This document shows, piece by piece, positions 35,515 to 46,125 of a DNA stretch of 64,000 bases (positions within the stretch are counted from its first letter, which is position 1; every line of letters begins with the position of its first letter). A program made the translations under genes and the position numbers. The stretch comes from Dryococelus australis. Lineage: Eukaryota > Arthropoda > Insecta > Phasmatodea > Phasmatidae. The notes beneath the pieces were generated by a model that worked only from the letters and a program-made list of their open reading frames with translations, made no database searches and was not told the origin of the DNA. The stretch is taken from assembly GCA_029891345.1 (NCBI GenBank), contig CM057009.1, positions 292,966,966 to 293,030,965 on the forward strand. Reading direction: 5' to 3'.

Positions 35515-35900
35515 TGGCGTAGTCTCTGCGCGACTGATTAGCCAATGAGAAGCATTGGTGGGGGTAGAATGGAGGTGACTAATTGGTCGGAACGAAAGTT
35601 TCCGAAGACACCCGAGAATTTAGCCAATGGGAAAATTGGGGTGGGTGTTCAATGGAGGCATTTGATTTGTTGAACGAAGGTTTCCGAAGACACACGAGAA
35701 ATTAGCCAATGGGAAATAGCTGTGGGGTTGGAACAGAGGCATTTGATTGGTAGAACGAAAGTTTCCGAAGACACCCGAGAAATTGGCCACTGTTAAGCAT
35801 TGGTGGCGATAGGGGAGCATTTAAACACTTAACTACATTGAAGGGGATGAAATGGAGGCCACTAATTGGTGGGGGTCGAACGGATGTGAGTAATTGGTCG
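35515..35900. repeat. ~87-bp tandem repeat, 3-4 units, CCAAT-containing
   Basis: GAACGAAAGTTTCCGAAGAC, then ACCCGAGAAATTAGCCAATG, then GGAGGCATTTGATTGGT recur with anchors GAAGACAC near 35,603, 35,689 and 35,776. A partial unit lies upstream (35,530) and another downstream (35,860-35,900). Each full unit has a CCAAT box. Confidence 0.75.
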
Positions 35901-35984
35901 AAAGGGAGAGACGAACTCTAAAACAATTTACGAACAAAAAAAATCAACATGGCATTAGAGCGCAGACAACTAATTTGTGGAACA

Positions 35985-36490
35985 TGAGAGCTTACCAAGA
36001 TGGCGTGAAATCTGCCTACCAAGATGGCGGCCTCCAGTAATATATAAACATATGATTATTACCAATAAGGCGGCCATTGATGAAAGTTTTTAAAACATAT
36101 TTTTTAAACAATATTTCTAAATTAGATTTGTAATAAAAACATTTAATTCTTTCTTTATAATTTTACTAAACGGTTTTTAAATTAAATTTTAATCATTACT
36201 TATTAATAAAACATTTTTTTAACATCTTATAATTATTTAAAACTATTTTTAAATACATTTATTCGTAAAACATTTTTAAAATATATTTTTTAACGGTTTT
36301 TAATAAAGATAAAATAATTTATTTTTTATAAATTTTAAAATCTTTTTTCGAATCTTTTCGGACATTTTGGGGTTTTTGGGGGCAAAGGCCGAAGGTCAGG
36401 GAACAGGAGTCAAAGGTCAATGGTCAACAGTCACGGGGCACTGGCTTCCAAGATGGCGGCGGACTGTAACGTCATAACATGGCGACCTCC
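35985..36490. repeat. AAGATGGCGGC-motif DNA
   Basis: CCAAGATGGCGTG (35,997), CCAAGATGGCGGCC (36,019), CCAAGATGGCGGCGG (36,448) and ACATGGCGACC (36,477) sit in otherwise AT-rich sequence. The same motif occurs at 16,210, 17,300 and 17,787. The core matches the known consensus for YY1/Pho-type zinc-finger factors. Whether it binds anything is unknown. Confidence 0.4.
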
Positions 36491-38134
36491 AATCCTACTA
36501 TCCTACTCTGGAATCGGTTGTGCTTCAATGCCCATTTCCATACTACAAACGTATTTTCGCTCTTGATGTTTCAGAAAGTACTTTTTGAGAGAAAACATTT
36601 ATCATTAAATATTATGGCTGTGTGTAAGAATTAATATTAATATATAAATATATGCAATTAATATGTAAAGAAAAATTTTAATAACGGTTTTTTTGTATGT
36701 TCATTTCTGTTTTTAAAAAATGATAACTTTGACTGCAATGTGTGTGAAAACATATAATTATTAAAAGTATTTCTAACATTATTTCTAATTTTTATTCCAT
36801 AAAGAGAAATTATTATGACGTTCTTGCTTGACGAAGTCTTCCGTTGGAAAATATGATTTTGAGGAATCCAACATATAGGCCTAACGCTTAAATTTTGATG
36901 AAATATAAACTCTTCGTCACTGATTTTTCTAACACGTAAATAAGTAGATTCAAGCAATATATTCTTCAGTGTTACAAAATATTATCACTCTTCTTTCATG
37001 GGAAAATAATGAATATTTTCTGAACGTTTTAATAGCGGGTGTATTACTTTTTAATGAGCTCTGCATGTCTTACAGTCTCTTCTTCTACATCTTCCTGTAA
37101 ACAAAAATTCACATAGTAAAAAGTAGTAAGTGTGTTACTCATGGATTATTATTTCTTGGCTACTAGCGTCAGATGTATAGACTTACCCTAACCAATGCAA
37201 GCAAGCGAATAATGCCACAGCATTTCTGCCTTTTGTCCTGAAGATGTTTCATATGAGATGCGGCGTGGCCAAGCCGTGTTTTTTTTTTTTACTACGCCCG
37301 TGAAGGACTGCGGATAGAAGGTCGTCTCGTAGCGGCAAAAAAAAAAAAAAACACGTTCTGCCCAATCAGACATCTTCGCGCAATGACGACGGTACTGGAT
37401 ACAGTACCGCGAGCAAGTGGCTAAAATGCGTTTCACTTCTCTGTCCTACAGACATGCACTTTAAGTTCGTGGTTAGTTTCAAATAAAAGGCCTGCGAAAC
37501 GTTGTATTGTATATCGACCGTATTCGATACGCATGGGTATACCTAACGAAATATAAATTCCATGTGCATTCTACACAAATATTATTTAATGTTACGAGTA
37601 CATAAAACCTATAAAGTATTCCGAAAAAAAAAAATATTTTGTGACGTGTTCATTGTTTTTAAGTAATAATAAAAAATCGTACTTAGTTCCCCTTTCGTAA
37701 CTGCTACTAATATTGTAGAAAACGTAAGACTACTTTTGGTATGTAAGCCCTAATACAATTTCCCGTCTTATCTTTATTTGAATCACAAATCATTAACGCA
37801 ACTGAAAAATCGAAATTTTAATTTTACAATCACTCACACAACTGCGCGTGAGATTAAAATGAAATAAAGAACAATTGATGTGCATGAACTGAACAATAAT
37901 TTATTTTGAAAATTGTAACTAGAATTATTGACACAGCATTACAAATATTCCCTATGGATTTAAAATGAACACCTCTGATCACGTAGAAATTAATTGTAGA
38001 TGTAGCAATTGCCGTCTTCAGTTGGGTGACCACTGTGTCAAAAATACACTGCTGGCCTTTAAAATTTTAGCACCAAGGGGGCGTGAGCTATCACAGTCAC
38101 GTTAATTGGACGGAATACCCATTATACGCAGGTG
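36491..38134. other. Intergenic, no gene recognised
   Basis: An inverted pair of poly-T/poly-A arms is notable at 37,265-37,360: GTGTTTTTTTTTTTTAC and CAAAAAAAAAAAAAACACG flank a short centre containing AGGTCGTCTCGTAGCGG. Nothing else was recognised. Confidence 0.35.
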
Positions 38135-38558
38135 TAAAGGTTGTTCACGATAAAGTGAGCACTTTTGAAATCAACGTTAGAAAAAGGTCACTGCTCATGC
38201 TTGCATATATTTTAACGGGCGCACTGAGTGACATGCGCCCAGTAAAGTTCGTAACGAGGGAGAGGAATGTAGTTCCATATCTTAACGTCGAATAAATAGT
38301 GTTAGGTAACCATATGTGATAACTTAAATTATTTCTATTGTTTTCTGTTTTTCTAATGCGTCGACGTGTAGAAATTAGCAGATATTGTAAATATTTACTA
38401 TTTTAATAATTTGAAGTTTCATCTGACCAACGCATTTAAAAATTGTTGAGGCCCCTTTGCAATGTTAATTTTACACAAGGCGAATGTATACACAACGTGC
38501 ATACAAGTAGATCTTAAGCAGGATTTTCAAAAGTGCTCATTTTACGGTGAACAGCCTA
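38135..38558 (-). mobile_element. ~420-bp TIR MITE, copy B
   Basis: Ends are TAAAGGTTGTTCACGATAAA and TTTTACGGTGAACAGCCTA. The interior is the reverse complement of copy A (for example AACGGGCGCACTGAGTGACA and TATCTTAACGTCGAATAA). It is first of three copies within 1.5 kb. It is non-coding. Confidence 0.85.
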
Positions 38559-38647
38559 TGATTATTACTCGTGCAGCTCGTCATGACGTAGAGAACATGG
38601 TACAATCAGTACTGTGTCATCCTACCACTGTCGGCAACAACAGCTGC

Positions 38648-39066
38648 TAAAGGCTGTTCATGTTAAATTGAGCACTTTTGAAAGCCCTGCTTACGATTTA
38701 CTTGTATGCATGTTGTGTACTTCCGCTTAAGTAAAATTAACACTGCCATGGGCCTTACAACTTAGTTCATGCGTTCGTCAAGTGAAGCTGTGATATTATT
38801 AGAAAATTAAATATTTTACAAAAATGGCAATTCTTCAAATTAGGTGCATAAAAACAGAAAAAGAAGAAAACTGCTAGAATTTTTACAAATGGTTGTTTAA
38901 CATTTTTAATTTGACATTATGACATGGAACTCTTTCCCCTCCATCGTTACCAACTTTACTGAGCGCATGCCACTCAGTAAACCCGTTCGAATATATGCAG
39001 GCAGGATCAGTGGCGTTTTTCTAAGGTAGGTTTCAAATGTGTGCACTATATCATGAACAGCCTTTA
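38648..39066 (+). mobile_element. ~420-bp TIR MITE, copy C
   Basis: TAAAGGCTGTTCATGTTAAA on the left and ATCATGAACAGCCTTTA on the right are the clearest terminal repeats of the family. Together with the flanking bases they fit a TA target duplication. It has the same orientation as copy A and is separated from copy B by about 90 bp. Confidence 0.87.
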
Positions 39067-39187
39067 CACGACGTGACGTTCAGAGGACGAGTCTTTGAAT
39101 GCCCATCTGAGGTATCTGGCCCCTGCTGCTCCGATGCGTGATCAAAGTTTATATGTTTTGGCCGCGGGTGTCCTGTAACAGGCCAGC

Positions 39188-39612
39188 AAAGGGCTGTTCA
39201 CGATAAAGTGAGCACTTTAGAAATGAACCTTACAAAAACTTTACTACTCCTGCCCGCATATATTCTAATGGGAGCACTGAATGACATTCGCCCAGTAAAG
39301 TTGGTAACGATGGATGGAAAGTAGTTGCATATCTTAACGTCGAATAAAAAATGTTAGGTAACAATATGTGATAACTCAAAATTATTTCTTTCGTATTCTG
39401 TTTTTTTTAAGCATCGAAGTTTAAAAATTAGTAAATTTGTAAAATATTTACTTTTCTAATAATTTCACAGTTTCACTTGACCGACGCATGGATGAAGTGA
39501 TGAGACCTATGGCAATGTTAATTTTACATAATACGGAGGAACACACAACGTGTATACAAGTAGATCTTAAGCAGGGCTTTCAAAAGTGCTCATTTTACCG
39601 TGAACAGGCTAT
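39188..39612 (-). mobile_element. ~420-bp TIR MITE, copy D
   Basis: It begins AAAGGGCTGTTCACGATAAA and ends TTTTACCGTGAACAGGCTA. The interior matches copy B in orientation. The Tc1-like relic starts about 30 bp further on. Confidence 0.85.
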
Positions 39613-39639
39613 AGTCGTCCCACCATAGGCCATATGCTT

Positions 39640-40476
39640 ACAATGGGCAAGATATCCGTTTAATCACACACATGGTAATCATCCAGGAATCGTCAGACGA
39701 TGTGTATCACAGCAGTCGCGCATTGACCTGTTTATACAAAGCTCTAGGCTGGCCCTGAAAATGGGGGAAACAACAGGCTCCATCGCCTCCGAGAAGTAAC
39801 AGTTGCTTGTCAATGTACCAGCGATGCGGACTAGGCGCGAGCAGGATTGGAATTCGACGGCACTCCGTAACATAACTCCTGGTATGATAATGCGTAATGC
39901 AGGACTTAGCCAGGCGTGTTCCACGGTGCTGCCAGATACTGATAGACCATCGTGACGCTGTGAACAAATGCGGAATTCGTTGGAGGAGATGATGACATGC
40001 CATTTGTCCCTCGAGGCCCAATGTTCCAGGCACCATTGCAGCCGCAGGCGCCTGTGATGAGCAGTCATCCGCAGCCACAGTAATGGGTGCCTGGACAAAA
40101 TGCCCTGATTCTGTAGACGGCGGCGAACCATGCCTGCGGACACAGGTTAATGTATCACATGCCTAAAATCATTAGCAAGAGTGTTTGATGTGTCTGTAGG
40201 GTCCGTAATTGCAATGGGCACAACGTGTATGTCTTCGCGCTCATTGGTGTGACAGAGCCGTCTTCTTCATGTACGTCGCTCAGCCCCTCCTTCTTCCACA
40301 CACTGATCCCATTTCTGCTTCACTCTGGTTTCATATCTTCCAATACGAGAACCAGTTTCGCGGTAGGATAATCCATAATCCCGACAGGCTACGATACTCC
40401 CACGAACAAAGACGGAAACCTTTTCGTATCGTTGTTGGGTTCTTCGACGCAGTATATTGACTCCATCGGTGCACAC
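39640..40476 (-). pseudogene. Tc1-like (DDE) transposase relic
   Basis: The minus strand starts with a helix-turn-helix region (KVSVFVRGSIVACRDYGLSY, then RETGSRIGR). It continues VRRRLQNQGILSRHPLLW, LQWCLEHWASRDKWHVIISS, and GTLTSNCYFSEAMEPVVSP. Layout and motifs fit Tc1-family transposases. The first catalytic Asp position reads SSNEF (Asp to Asn). The second reads KQVNARLL, with the Asp lost. The frame is broken in several places and the C-terminus is missing. Its TA target preference is compatible with the adjacent MITEs, but I could not show shared termini. Confidence 0.8.
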
Positions 40477-40774
40477 GAATGGTGAGGAAACACATTAACC
40501 AACCTCTCAGCGGCTCCACGACCTCCACTTATATACTACTTAACAGTGTCGGCATAGGCTCTCTGGAGCTGCAGCCAATGAGCAAACATCTGAGGCTCGA
40601 GCGTACACAGGACTGTGGTGTCTAACCTACATGTCATTCGACTCCCAATATTTTCCTATCTCTAACTATGACACAGCCTAGACTCAGAATAGCAAAGTAT
40701 ACAGAATAGAAATGGACGTACCCAGTCGCTGACTGGCCGCGCGAGGATCGGGAAACGAGCCTTTGATCTTAATG

Positions 40775-40780
40775 GCGGTT
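40775..40780. other. Target-site duplication, left (GCGGTT)
   Basis: GCGGTT immediately before the AG terminus of Polinton 2 is repeated directly after its CT terminus at 53,976-53,981. Six-base duplications are the rule for Polintons. Confidence 0.9.
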
Positions 40781-41341
40781 AGTAGATGTCTATTGCAGAT
40801 CCTAGCGCAACTCGTTAGACTAAAATTCAAGCAATTTCAAGCTAAATTCAAGCAAATTTCTAAATTGCTGTAAAATCTTTCAATGCCCAACTCTACACAA
40901 ACCACATTTAAGGTCAAAATCGAAATCAATCTTCAACTTGCATTCACTTTTTGAGCGGGGTTCTTTAAAGCCTTATTTGTAAGCTAAATCATCATATTTT
41001 TGATGAAATTCCGAAAATATTTATAACTTTCTTGTGATATTTTTTTATTACTTGATTTGGCTTGCAAATTTGGAGTAAATTCGGCCTTTTTGACATAAAT
41101 TTGGCCTCATTCACTCCCGACAAGGACACTGATTAAAGAGTGAACGAAGCATGTTTTTAAAAAAAAGTGCGCCTGACTGAGAATGCAGATTTGGATCAAA
41201 TTAGCTTGATTTTGGGGGTGGAATTGAAGAGATGAATCATGTTTTCAGAAGAATTTGATAAAAGTTGCTTGAAAGTGAGAAATTTGCTTGAATTTTAGTC
41301 TAATTATTGAGTGGCGCTAAGATCTGCAATAGCCATCTACT
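40781..41341 (+). repeat. Polinton 2 terminal repeat, left
   Basis: 561 bp with its own inverted arms: AGTAGATGTCTATTGCAGAT and GACTAAAATTCAAGCAATTT on the left, and the reverse complement of AGTAGATGGCTATTGCAGAT with TTAGACTAAAATTCAAGCAA on the right (arms about 80 bp). The central part matches the right terminal repeat in the same orientation, not inverted. Confidence 0.9.
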
Positions 41342-41441
41342 GAATTTATAAAATAAAATTTTTTACATATAAGCACAATTTACACTTTTCAAAAAATGCT
41401 CACATAAAATTGGGACAATAAAGTTGACACAAACAAAAATG

Positions 41442-41687
41442 TTATGCTGGAAGTTGTACTAACTTTTTAAAATTTTTTTCTATCTTCTCAAAATCGTCCC
41501 CAATTACATGAAGTATAAATTCATCGTTAATGTTTTCGTAGAGTGTTAATTGTAAACTTTGTAAATTTCGATTAAATTTGTAAACTAAGTCTTAGATTTC
41601 GTTAGAGGCACTATCTATTTTATAAAAAGAAGTAATTTTACAACCATCTTTAGAAAGCTTTGTTATGCTGCAAGGTAACACAGGCAT
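41442..41687 (-). pseudogene. Small Polinton protein of unknown function, copy 1
   Basis: 81 codons beginning MPVLPCSITKLSKDG, with YKIDSASNE and then YKFNRNLQSLQLTLYENIND and DDFEKIEKNFKKL. One in-frame stop follows SNEI. It is clearly related to the intact frame at 46,681-46,995, which shares PCS-L/I-T, the D-(K/S)-A-S block, N-L/I-QSLQ and the I-(N/D)-D block. A TTATAAATAAA box ends one base before the ATG. I do not recognise the family. It is probably helical. Confidence 0.65.
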
Positions 41688-41688
41688 T

Positions 41689-41699
41689 TTTATTTATAA
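41689..41699 (-). promoter_or_regulatory. TTATAAATAAA box
   Basis: Minus-strand TTATAAATAAA one base upstream of the ATG at 41,687. Same box as at 46,669 and 47,044. Confidence 0.5.
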
Positions 41700-41865
41700 A
41701 AACAATTATTAAGAGAAAGAAAATAGCTCATTCAGGATTAACAAAAAGATTTTTTATTCTATGAAACAACTTAACAACACATCTAAAAAATTGTATTAAA
41801 ATATCGAAACAGTTTCTTTTTTTCTGTAATATCGTTTACATAATCCATGTAATAAAATTATAAAT

Positions 41866-43174
41866 CTATATATCTTCAGTAATCCGTTCTATCATATAAT
41901 CATAAGTTAAATTCCGTTGACTAATTAAAATAACATCACAAATGGCACCCACTTTAACATCTTTATCAAAATCAACACTTATTTTTATATTGGTTTTTTC
42001 TTTAACTACAGTTGTTTTTCTATATAAGCAATCAATAATATACAAAGGTATTCGACCACAAAATGAATAATAATTGGTTTTACCATCAAAGTTCATAGTA
42101 GGTTTATAATAAAGTTCATTATTTCTATATACAGTATCTAGATTTAATTTTGAATTTCTAAAATCATTATAAGCAAGAAACGCTTTATCACAAAAATGAT
42201 TGTCAATATTACAATTTTCCTTTGGAAAAATCTCATTTCGTCCATTTTTAATATAAATATTTTTTACATTACAGTGATCAAAAAAGAAGCGTGCCCATAC
42301 TGTTCAGAGCGATTTTTTCTATTGGTTTGAAACCCTTGCGATTACAAAATCGAGCATGTCAAATAGTAAATTATTAAACTGATCTCTTATATCAAAGTTA
42401 AAGACAGTAGTATCAATAGGAACTTCTTTTTCTAAAAATGGTCAATTTTCAAAACTAATAGGCATTTTAGGGTTTTGTATATGTTTTCTTTGATCGCAAT
42501 GGCTGTGTTACCTTCGTATTCTACAATAGGCCACAAAATTTATAATTTTTGAATAAAATTTTTTACCTGAATCAATATAATCTCTATCTAGTGTACCATC
42601 TGCTTTCTTATTTTGAAAGACAAATAAACAGATGTTATCAGATGAATTACGAATAAAAGTAATTTTATAACCACCATTCCAATAAATCTCATTGTTGTCT
42701 CTAATAAAACCAAACAGATATCTCAGTGGATAAATAATTTCATTTGGTTTATCACTATGTGTAGCCTTTACTGGATAACACTCATCAACACAAGATAATA
42801 ATTATTTTTTTTTTCACCTGGCGATCTTAAAAAGTATTCATCACTGTTGATGTTATTCCTCTATTATCGATAGCTTCAATAATATTTCCATGTTTTAAAA
42901 TTTCTACTCTGGAAAACTGAAAAGGAAAAAAGTTCGAACAAACATCAATGTTATCTAATTTCTCATATCTTTCCGCCTTACCATCTGTTCCAACTTTATC
43001 CCTTTTTAGTAATTGAAATTGCTCATAAACATAAGCGTCATTTGGAAAAGAAAAGCCATCTCCTATAGGAATATCAAACTCAATTCTAGTATTGTAAACA
43101 TTTAAATTCCCACTAGTTTGATCAGTTGGGGGGAAAGTTTGTCTCTCGAAACTCTCAATACTTTTATATCTCAT
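41866..43174 (-). pseudogene. Polinton major capsid protein, decayed
   Basis: This is probably the double jelly-roll capsomer protein. The N-terminus MRYKSIESFERQTFPPTDQT continues open for 115 codons through RIEFDIPIGDGFSFPND and FPFQFSRVEILKHGN. After stops and frameshifts readable pieces include VPIDTTVFNFDIRDQF, NELYYKPTMNFDGKTNY and the C-terminus GAICDVILISQRNLTYDY. The total of about 430 codons is somewhat short for the family, so deletions are likely. It is divergent from the PLA2-domain gene across a 25-bp TATA-rich gap. The assignment rests on length, position and order; the jelly-roll fold itself cannot be seen by eye. Confidence 0.65.
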
Positions 43175-43189
43175 TACTGAAGAAAAAAA

Positions 43190-43204
43190 TTATATATAAA
43201 TGAA
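43190..43204 (+). promoter_or_regulatory. TATATATAAATGAA start box (bidirectional)
   Basis: The ATG of the PLA2-domain gene lies inside ATAAATGAA. On the other strand the same TATATATAA lies about 15-25 bp before the capsid ATG. The arrangement is conserved at 13,709-13,721 in remnant 1. Confidence 0.5.
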
Positions 43205-44543
43205 AGAAACAAAGGATATTTCTCGAGTTAAATTACTGATCGAGAGGTTCAAAGATGATAAAAACAACATGAAGTGGAATATGAAAGAAATAAGAAAACA
43301 GAGCTGTCTTTGATTGATGAATTGCGAAATATTGGCAAAAAAATAAAACGGGTAAGTGAGGAAAACAAAAATTTAATAAACACACTTGTTCCTGTTGCAG
43401 CAAAAAATTTATATTATCCGTCAACTACTGAAGAAACATCATTTGAAAGATAATTATTACCGAAATCACCTAATTTGAATATTACTCCATTAAAAGATTT
43501 GCCACCTATAGCAGGTGTTTCTACTATAAATCTCGGAATAGAAATTCGAAAAAGAATTAATGTTACTAATGAAAGATATGTTTTACATGGAGTTCGGGAA
43601 GACTTTTACATTGGTGATACAAAAGTAACACGAAATAAATATACACTATTTGTTAAGGATAAAGTATATAATTTAACATCAGACCTTTCTAATTTAACAA
43701 AAAATGCAATGAGATTTTGAGGGTAAATACACTACTAATGACCTTATATAATACACAGAAATTGTTTTATTACCCAATTATTTCTTTCTAAATTGTATTC
43801 CCAATCCGAACTGGAATAATCCAAGTTCAAGTAGTGGTTGGAAATACAAAAATAAAATTAGTCGAATTTATAATGACTATATAAAACCTCAATCAGCATC
43901 AAGCACGGGCAGATTTGAGGATTTTACAAATGATTTTAAATTTGTAGATGGCATAAAAAAACAATAGTTTACCAAAAGAATATATTTGGATGGATGATTT
44001 AGAAAATTAATTGATAGATTGTTAGTTATTCATGGCGAAGAAACTGCTGGAAATAAAAATTATCACAATGAAAAAGTAAACATAATGCATATGCCAAACA
44101 ATAATTTTCTGGTTTCGTTGTTAACAACCAGAAAGGAATTCCTTATCTAATAAGAGTTTTAAATGTAATTCCACTTTAATTTTGGAATTCTGAACACCAT
44201 GGCAAAGTCATTATAAATTGGACATTAAATAATTTAAATTTACCCGAAATGCATTTGCCCGGTTATGATTATTGTGGTCCATTTACAAAATTAAATGAAA
44301 GATTGGAAAGAGGCGATACACGAATAAATAAATAAGATGAAACATGCGAATATCACGATATAGCCTATAGAGAGCATAATGATTTAGACTCTAGGCACGA
44401 AGCTGATAGAATTTTACATAAGGAAGCTAAAGAAATCATGTTAGATAAAAATACTCTAATTTGAAGAAATAATTGCTTCTGCTGCTGTTGTCTCGACTAT
44501 GTTTACAAAAAGAAAATTAGGATGGGACATTAAAATTTATTAA
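43200..44543 (+). pseudogene. PLA2-domain virion protein, decayed
   Basis: It begins MKETKDISRVKLLIERFKDD, homologous to the start at 13,713. An open 81-codon stretch follows (43,475-43,720) with STINLGIEIRKRINV and EDFYIGDTKV. The C-terminal PLA2-like domain reads LPGYDYCGPFTKLNERLERG, ETCEYHDIAYREH with the His-Asp pair at 44,353-44,358, and SRHEADRI, then ASAAVVSTMFTKRKLGW. There is a stop within INK-DE and others upstream. The domain is the parvovirus-coat type of secreted-like PLA2, expected to act during entry. It is followed 25 bp later by the mu-like gene. Confidence 0.87.
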
Positions 44544-44568
44544 ATTATTAATATTTTTTTACTTATAA

Positions 44569-44951
44569 ATGAAGATAAAAAAGCTTAACTTTCAATATAC
44601 CCACTGATAAATTAGGAGATTTGGGTATAAGATCAACTTGAGAGAAAAAATAAAAAATTAAAAGAAGGCAAATCTTACTTACTAGCTTTATCAATACCAA
44701 AACTAAAAAAAAAAAATATTAAAAGAAAAACAGGAAGTGGTTTACACCATGGAGGATTTTTACCAATTTTATTTGCAGCTTTAGATGCACTCGATGCTTT
44801 AGCTGGAGAGCTAGTGCAGTTTATAATTCTGTTGAACAAACTGAAAAAAATAAAAGAGTTACAAGAACAACAAAGGCACAATTTGGCAATGGAAAATAAA
44901 GCAGGAAGTGGTTTAGTTGCTAAAAAAAGAGGAAGCCCAAAAAAAATTTGA
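44569..44951 (+). pseudogene. Small Gly/Ala-rich Polinton protein (mu/PX-like)
   Basis: The ATG lies inside TTATAAATGAA (44,563-44,573). The start MKIKKLNFQ breaks early. The second half reads KTGSGLHHGGFLPILFAALD, then ALDALAGE, then LQEQQRHNLAMENKAGSG and LVAKKRGSPKKI-stop. It has a hydrophobic helix followed by a basic Gly-rich tail, as in the remnant 1 copy at 11,925-12,324. It is likely a minor virion component; the function is not established. Confidence 0.65.
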
Positions 44952-44956
44952 ATACA

Positions 44957-45365
44957 TAACCACTATGTGATATTGATATTGAAAAATATGTAAAAAAAAT
45001 TAAATCTTAAAAATCTCAGAAATGTTTATATGATTGACGAACTACCAAACAGAGTGCACAAAAATGAATTTGCTATGGTCAATTTCGACATTTCATCTAA
45101 TCCTGGCACTCATTGGGCTTGCTATTTTAAAGAAAATAATGAAGTTTACTATTTCGATTCCTACTAACTTAACTAATTATTTTAAAAACAGAAATGTTTA
45201 TTACAATGATGACAGAATTCAGAATTTTTATTCAGTTATTTGTGGACATATATGTTTAATTGTTTTATATCTTTTTTCTGAGAGAACACAAGTTTAATGC
45301 AATAATTTCTATGTTATTAAATTACAGATATATTTGGAAACCATTAATCAAATCTTTAATTAAAG
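44957..45365 (+). pseudogene. Adenain-like cysteine protease, decayed
   Basis: Readable blocks in order are NLRNVYMIDELPNRVHKNEF, MVNFDISSNPGTHWACYF with the catalytic His, and NEVYYFDSY. After a frameshift come VYYNDDRIQNFYSVICGHIC, with the probable catalytic Cys before GH, and IVLYLFSE. Similarity to the remnant 1 protease is strong along the whole length. The frame changes at about 45,165 and 45,285. It lies between the mu-like gene and the fibre-like gene. Confidence 0.87.
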
Positions 45366-45384
45366 ACATTGAAAATATTATTGA

Positions 45385-46125
45385 AGATTTAAAAACATAT
45401 GTAGATTCAAAATGCAATTCCCTAGTGTTTCTTCTTTACGAAGCGAACCATCCGACTGTTTTCATTATACAAAATCTTATATTTCTTAATTAGTACGTAG
45501 ATTTGTTAATATAGGTCAACCTGTAGATAGTAAAGATGAGGCCAATAAAAAATATATATACATGCATTCAAAAAGGATACAAATTTACAATTCAGTAATA
45601 CAATTGCTGATTATATAAAACGAATAATAATGCGAAACAGACATTAAAAAGGATGTAGATTAAGAATATAAAACTATAGGTTCTGATTATGCATTAAAAA
45701 CTTATGTCGAATAAAAATACAACACTGGTGTTTCTGATTTAAAAACATATGTAGATTCAAAATACAATACTATTTATTCTGCTTTACAAAATCAAATAAG
45801 TAAAGTTTTTACTTATACAAAAAATATATATTTCATTTCAGCATCATAGAATTACTAGTCTGTCTGATCCTATAGATGAAGATGATGCGGTCAATAAACG
45901 ATTTTTTGACCAAAAAATAGTTGATTATGCATTAAAAACCGACGTATATTCAAAATACAATACCAGTTTTTCTGATTTAAAATCATATGTAGAATCAAAA
46001 TATAATACCATTGTTTCTGCTTTACGAGACCAAATAAGCAAATTTTTTGTTTATACAACAGACTATTTTTCTATTCAAAATCGTAGAATTAATAATATTA
46101 ATTATATTAATAATAATTATATAAG
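45385..46125 (+). pseudogene. Fibre-like protein with three ~70-residue repeats, decayed
   Basis: Three modules are visible. Each has DLKTYVDSKYNT, a short SALRDQISK helix, an aromatic F-x-YTK/T-x-YF block (near 45,461, 45,818 and 46,054), and a phage-fibre-like core. The cores are RFVNIGQPVDSKDEANKKYI (about 45,503), RITSLSDPIDEDDAVNKRFF (about 45,847) and a worn RRINNIN (46,084). These are followed by VDYALKTDV. Frameshifts separate modules. The repeat cores match the general pattern of bacteriophage tail-fibre repeats. Position after the protease is the same as in remnant 1. A virion spike or fibre role is inferred. Confidence 0.6.
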
